Assembly (NCBI GenBank): GCA_022497145.1
Contig: MU385989.1
Span: 5,337-66,308 of the forward strand
Direction of reading: 5' to 3'
Length of the DNA stretch: 60,972 nt
Source: Rostrohypoxylon terebratum
Taxonomy: Eukaryota; Ascomycota; Sordariomycetes; Xylariales; Hypoxylaceae
Shown: piece after piece, positions 55,980 through 60,972 of the stretch
How positions within the stretch are numbered: position 1 is the stretch's first letter
Layout: each line of letters begins with the position of its first letter
Translations under genes and position numbers: made by a program
Notes under the pieces: generated by a model
Database searches by the model: none
Told to the model about the DNA's origin: nothing
What the model saw: the letters and a program-made list of their open reading frames with translations, nothing else

Positions 55980-57626
55980 ATGTGCCGTTACAGAACTTCC
56001 AAAACTTCCAAAACTTCCAGCGTCTTTCTTCTCATAACCACTCTGCTGTCGTCTAGCCAAGCTCGCCAGCCTGGCTTCAGCATTCACCATGACCTCTTAG
56101 CATATCCCCAATTCGAGGTCACCTTTTCCGAATCTTACATATCAGAAAATGAAGCCCAAGCTTTAGTTAAGAGGAGCAATCCTTCCCATCCCGACTACCA
56201 AGCCGATTTCCCTGGTCAGACCGGTTTGGCATCGAGTGCTCAAGCTGCTGACGGCGAATATCATGTCGATGTCGACGTCGACGTCGACGGCAACTCCAAT
56301 GGCGACCAGAAGATCGCCGAATCTTACGAGATAATGACCATGTCCCCGTATCGTTACTTATGCGCCATACCTATCATCGAGCCTCCTCCCGCAGCCAATA
56401 AGAGCGCTAATGACCCAGCTAAGGCCGAGGAGGCTCGCGAACTAGCAAGAGCTTCCGCTCACGGCTGGGACCTCATCAGCGGTCTTGACGGTGACTGTCT
56501 TTATCATATGTCTGGTTGGTGGAGTTACAGTTTCTGCTACGGTCGTGATGTCGTGCAATTCCACGCCGTGCCAGCGAGCGTTAAGAGCGGTCCGCCGGCT
56601 CGAGATATCAATGTCGCAGAGTACGTGCTAGGAAGGGTTCCCGACGCTCACACCACCCACTCTACCTCGCGTTCGTCGCGGCGTGGCCAATCCAACCCTA
56701 CCAACGACAAGGGAGATAAGGGAGGCTCCGCTCCCACCCCGCCCCCCAATACCGAACTTCAGATCAAGGGCGACCAAAGATACCTAGTTCAAAAGATGGG
56801 CGACGGTACCATCTGCGATCTTACCGGTCGCGAACGCACCATCGAGATACAATACCACTGTAGCCCGGGTAGTACTCAAGATCGCATCGGCTGGATCAAA
56901 GAAGTGACCACCTGCGCCTATCTCATGGTGGTGAACACCCCTCGGCTGTGCGTAGACGTCGCCTTCCTACCGCCAAAGGAGGAGAGAGCAAACGTCATCA
57001 GCTGCCGCGCCATCGTGCCGGACGCGGAACGGGAGGCCTGGCATGCCCAGAAGACCATAGAAGCTCGGGTCGCTATGGTCGAGCAAATGAGGGGAGAGGC
57101 CAAGGCGCCCATTACCATCGGCGGCGTAGTCGTCGGGGGAAGACGAATGCTTGGTGGCGGCGAAGATGGTACGGAAGCACATAAGCTGGCTCCGCCTCGA
57201 AACTTCCGCAACACCAACATACCTCCCCTAATCGAGGTGGTGGCCCGGGGGAGCAGCAAACAGGAAGGTAGCAAGGTCGACGTGCTCACCAACGAGGAAT
57301 TGGAAAAGCTAGACCTCAGTCCAGAGATGGTCGAGGAGCTAAGGAAAGAGCTGCAAAAGTTAGCTGGAGATAGGGGCTGGAAGCTGGAGGTCGTCGAAAC
57401 TCCCGGTGATCCTAGAGAGATTCGTGGGGTTGTCGATACCGACGAAGACGAAGCCAACGACAAGCAGGCTAAGGGCGAGGCCAAGGCCAAAGGGGACGCC
57501 AAAGGGGACACCAAGGGGAACACCAAGGGAAACACCAAGGGGGGCGCTGATAAAAAGTCCGACGCCGACAACGATAACGGAGAGGAAACGGGTAGCGAGG
57601 AAACATTCTTCAAGGAGGAGCTCTAA
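55980..57626 (+). CDS. YOS9: ER lectin Yos9/OS-9, MRH domain
   Basis: A single exon of 548 residues. Residues 1-29 are a signal peptide (basic MCRYRTSKTSK, then VFLLITTLLSSSQA). The OS-9 N-terminal region follows. The MRH lectin domain spans about 172-323: DCLYHMSGWWSYSFCYGRDV with the WW mannose-binding motif, DQRYLVQKMGDGTICDLTGR, ERTIEIQYHCSPG with the catalytic-type Glu and Tyr, and CAYLMVVNTPRLC. The six-cysteine pattern looks complete. Known role: recognition of trimmed high-mannose glycans on misfolded proteins in the Hrd1 ER-associated degradation complex. The C-terminal part is charged with KGD/KGN repeats encoded by a GGGGAC/AAGG DNA repeat. The protein ends in KEEL, which resembles the HDEL/KDEL retrieval signal. 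A TG-rich repeat near 56265 encodes VDVDVDVDG. The start is chosen for the signal peptide. Confidence 0.9.
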   Translation: MCRYRTSKTSKTSSVFLLITTLLSSSQARQPGFSIHHDLLAYPQFEVTFSESYISENEAQALVKRSNPSHPDYQADFPGQTGLASSAQAADGEYHVDVDVDVDGNSNGDQKIAESYEIMTMSPYRYLCAIPIIEPPPAANKSANDPAKAEEARELARASAHGWDLISGLDGDCLYHMSGWWSYSFCYGRDVVQFHAVPASVKSGPPARDINVAEYVLGRVPDAHTTHSTSRSSRRGQSNPTNDKGDKGGSAPTPPPNTELQIKGDQRYLVQKMGDGTICDLTGRERTIEIQYHCSPGSTQDRIGWIKEVTTCAYLMVVNTPRLCVDVAFLPPKEERANVISCRAIVPDAEREAWHAQKTIEARVAMVEQMRGEAKAPITIGGVVVGGRRMLGGGEDGTEAHKLAPPRNFRNTNIPPLIEVVARGSSKQEGSKVDVLTNEELEKLDLSPEMVEELRKELQKLAGDRGWKLEVVETPGDPREIRGVVDTDEDEANDKQAKGEAKAKGDAKGDTKGNTKGNTKGGADKKSDADNDNGEETGSEETFFKEEL

Positions 57627-59130
57627 AGAACGGGGTAGGGGTATTAGCATAGCATACGGCGTTACGTAGGACCTAGGTAGGATTGATCGCGTTCATTTCA
57701 CAATCCAAAAGATAATCGGACCCTCTTCGCCTAGATCGCGACATGTGCTATTCCAACCGTCTAAGTCAAGGTCAAATAGAGGTAATTCCACCAAGTCATG
57801 CATTCGTTACTTTCATGTTGCTAATTAACACTCACTACCTATGAATATTATATAGGTATACTAAGAAAGAGGCGTAGCTATATCCTTCCTACTACCTTAA
57901 TGCTTTGTTAGATTTATATAAAATAGGTACCTAGTAAGGTTGTGAGACTGCTTCTCCGAGAAAGTCCATAGTAGGCGGAGAGTCAATAGTTAGATCAGTT
58001 ATAGGTACCTACTCTCGCCGGTTTGTAAACGTGCGCTCTCCACAAGTACCGGCTATGTCACGGCCGTCATCTTTTTCGTACTAAAAGAGGGAGAGTATAG
58101 GTACAGAGGCAGAGACAGAGATAGAGACAGAGGGGATGACACGGCATACTCTACCCCCCTATCCTGTCCAGCGCCTTCAATAGTTTTTTTACCAGTTTGC
58201 TTCTAGCCCCAACAATACCGATTGCATTCAACACAATGTTTTACGTAGAGACGTGAGTTTCGTAAGATATAGTATAAAATATGAGTACCTAGGTCCTAGG
58301 TACGATACGAGGAAATGGGTAATAAGAACAAACCTACCACTGCTTACCACGCTTAACGGAGTTTCTAATAACTGGTTCCTATCTGTCAGCCCTATATTCA
58401 AGAGAAAGGTCATGGAGGTAGATGAGACTTGAACGCCACACATATCACTGGTACAAGTCAAGCCAAAGGATGACGTGGGGTGGTAAAAAAGGTTACTGGT
58501 CCGCTCAACTAGGTAGGTAGTAGGTAAGCGTCCAATATACATACCCAAGACTCAAGTATGCACTGAAGAATGTGGTCTCGTATGTTCCATGATCGGTCTT
58601 CTTCATGATACCGCATCTGTGAATAAATAGCTTCATGGGTGAGACAGGACAAGAAAGCTGCCACGTCGTTCGTGCCGATATTGCCACACCACCACCTTTC
58701 CATTCTCAAGAAGCCTCTATGCACATGGACAGAAACGGACGATATCTTGCCTGCCTATGCGACTTACCTACCTTTCACTCGTAAGGCAGGTGCCTAAGGG
58801 ATAATTTACCTAATCCGTGAGGCATATTCCTGAGCCGAACTCAACCGGCCGAATTCGTATAGAATGGTCTAGTTCTAGATGATTAAGCCGATTCGTGCGA
58901 TTGCCGCCGTTGATATGTCGTACTATGTATATGAATTGAACTTAGACGCTCATCGCGCTTGAGGTATGTGGCACAATAGCACTTCGTATGTGAGGTGGGA
59001 TTTTGCACTCCGCACAAGAGCAGACGAGTTTACTTGCATATGTCATGTGGTAGGGTCTGCCGCGCCCGTCATGTAACCTTGGCATGCTTGCTCTCTATGA
59101 TGTCAATCACAAGTATGTATGCTGTAGGTT

Positions 59131-59163
59131 ACCTAGGTCCTAGGTCCTAGGTCCTAGGTCCTA
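59131..59163. repeat. CCTAGGT heptamer array (longest copy)
   Basis: More than four tandem CCTAGGT units. Each unit contains the palindrome CCTAGG, so the array is itself nearly self-complementary. Related arrays occur at 36768-36794, 37730-37754, 41346-41368 and 53504-53526, with shorter versions at more than ten other intergenic sites. Confidence 0.9.
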
Positions 59164-60726
59164 CTTATATTACAGCTTTTAGTAGTACACACGACAACGA
59201 CTTTCTCCGTGATACAACACAGGGCCTTGGACCCTACCTTATAGCATATTATATTCGAAGATACCTATTACTCAACCCATGCTTCTCGAATAGAATAGAG
59301 GTAGGTATAACTACCTATGCTGAATATCTGTATAAACTTAGAAACCTAGGGCCTATTACCTAGTAGTAGGTAGTGGGTGGGGAACAATTCTGTATGCCGC
59401 TGGCGAGCTAAGCGTCGAAAGAGAAAAGCTGAGCCTCTCAAGGGTATCCTTTCTTATGTACATAGTACGGCTCGGCTAGTCCCCGTTCCTATTGTTTCAA
59501 CGCGTTAATTAGTGTTTTATTAATACATATCGCGAGAAAGGTCTACATACTAGTACTACTAGTAAAAAGACGCGACTTGGTGTCTGAAGGTGGTCAAGTG
59601 GGTAAAATTGACATCCATATTTGGAGGTCCGTCGCTTTCATTTTAACATCATTGGGCATTGACGGGTTGAAAAACGAAGAGAGGGGGGAAAAAAGAGTCG
59701 ATATTGGCTTATTAATGAATGAGAATTAGGGGTAAAAACACATAACGCTTTAAATATACGAAGTACAGCATAATCGTCGAGAAGACATCTATTACTAGGT
59801 ACCTACTGACTGGCCTTAATACTCCTTATTCCTAGGACCTAGGACCTAGATAACCTAGGTGCTTCTACTGGATGTCTTATGCGTGATTCACTCGCGAATA
59901 ATTCTGGTGGCTGGGAAATCTATTGAGCTAAAGTGACGGCGTCGACGATGACGAAATCCTTGGACGGGTATCTTACATAGTACATAGTACTATGTATACT
60001 ATTAGGACCTGGGTCCTAGGTATCGAGATGCAAAACGCCACCGGTTCGAGAGAGCCAAGGCCAAAGAATTTGTGGTATCGCGGGGATGATGAAGAGTTGG
60101 ACCATTTTCTGACCTCTACTCTTGTTCCAAGCTTGTAGGATCTTCTCACGATCTTCTCACGATCTTCTCTACATAGTACATACTATGTAGTACTACGCAA
60201 TCCTGCGTGCACATGCATACCATGTAGTACATACATAGTAGTACTGCGTACATAGTACATAGTATGTAAAATTGACAAGCCTTCCTGTTGTTCTTTTACT
60301 TCTTTTACTTTATCACTCAGGGCTGTACCTGTCTCTTCGCAGACGCTAGAAGATTGGCACCGGACCTGGACCTTGATTGGTCCAATGACATCGAGTATGA
60401 CAACATGGATGGGGTGGAAAAGAAATGACCAACCCTTGTACGCAGTAGCAGCCCATGTACTATCCTAGTAGCGCTGCAACTGTCAGAAACGATCACTTTG
60501 AAGAGACCCTTGTAGAAACCCTTGTAGCAACGACAGCTCGGGCCAATCGCTGTATTTCCCATAACCCATCACCGTGGAAGCCCGGTCTAGCTTGGTTCCG
60601 GCACAACGCGGGCTGCAACCGAAAACGGGTCAGAGCTTCTGGGTCTTCTGGGTAGGCTAGCTGATCAAAAACCGCTTTATATTAATACTAGTACTTTTTT
60701 TTTTTGCGTAGAGCGAAATACGTAGT

Positions 60727-60880
60727 AATTATATATATATAATATTTAATATATAAAATACATTAATAATAATATAAAAAATATAAAAAATATAAAAATA
60801 TTATATAATAATAAAATAAGAAAAATAATTTTATATATAATATTATATATTATTTTATATATATAAAATAATAATAATGT
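60727..60880. repeat. AT-only low-complexity tract
   Basis: About 150 bp almost devoid of G and C, built from ATATA, TAATA and AAATA motifs, with local self-complementarity. Only trivial reading frames occur in it. Confidence 0.85.
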
Positions 60881-60972
60881 CACGATCCTAGTAATACATC
60901 CGGAAGTTACATCGGACCGAGGGTCACGTGACCTCGGAAGTGAGTCGATGGAGTCGACCTCCAAATCATCGA

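Larger units (their letters stand above)
57627..60972. other. 3.3-kb gene-poor spacer to window end
   Basis: It contains AGAGACAG repeats (about 58104-58133), CCTAGGT arrays (58286-58302, 59131-59163, about 59832-59850), clustered TACATAGTACTATGTA-type palindromes (59975-60000 and 60169-60270) and the AT-rich tract at 60727-60880. No coding gene was supported. Confidence 0.5.

Noticed and set aside
56918..57613. 231-codon frame opposite YOS9
   Set aside because: Antisense shadow of the Yos9 C-terminal repeat region: low-complexity Ser/Leu/Val with no domain.
1..60972. CRISPR array or prokaryotic operon structure
   Set aside because: The repeats are microsatellites or heptamers without unique spacers, and genes have spliceosomal introns.

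Overview
The window is nuclear DNA of a filamentous ascomycete, most likely a sordariomycete. A xylarialean genome is a guess based on the many dispersed CCTAGGT-type palindromic repeats. The evidence for a fungus is short GT-AG introns with CTAAC-like branch points, a fused alpha/beta tryptophan synthase, dispersed single 5S rRNA genes with TATA boxes near -30, an intron-containing tRNA, and fungal families such as Rxt3, Yos9, DUF7136 and F-box proteins. All exon joins were worked out by hand from frame, splice signals and protein family expectation. No transcript data were available.

Layout. Positions 1-4.5 kb hold an F-box protein, a secreted DUF7136-type protein (-) and a very small ORF ending in a CaaX box behind a clear TATA box. 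Positions 4.5-10.9 kb are gene-poor and hold three non-autonomous inverted-repeat transposons. Positions 10.9-16 kb hold the Rpd3L histone deacetylase subunit Rxt3 and, convergent to it, the succinate dehydrogenase assembly factor SDHAF4. Positions 16.5-17.6 kb form a small Pol III cluster: a pogo-like MITE, tRNA-Arg(TCG) and a 5S rRNA gene. Positions 18.3-26 kb are the densest housekeeping block: tryptophan synthase, mitochondrial ribosomal protein bL28m, a conserved fungal protein, and mitochondrial aspartate aminotransferase, which has an apparent 3-nt exon. Positions 26.9-34.8 kb hold a single-pass membrane protein, a small two-exon hypothetical gene, a second 5S rRNA gene and a sugar porter. 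Positions 34.8-41.7 kb hold a PIF/Harbinger-like MITE, a decayed NmrA-like reductase and a small tail-anchored protein. Positions 41.7-49.6 kb hold a polytopic membrane protein and a coiled-coil/C2H2 transcription factor. Positions 49.6-56 kb are low-complexity spacer. At 56-57.6 kb lies the ER lectin Yos9/OS-9. The rest is repeat-rich spacer ending in an AT-rich tract.

The genes do not form a metabolic cluster. They are independent housekeeping or regulatory functions (chromatin, amino acid and mitochondrial metabolism, ER quality control, transport) separated by AT-rich spacers with microsatellites, CCTAGGT heptamer arrays and MITEs. The observations most worth following are the CaaX mini-ORF (candidate lipopeptide pheromone or other prenylated peptide), the 3-nt exon, the 5S pair with compensatory helix changes, and the MITE families.
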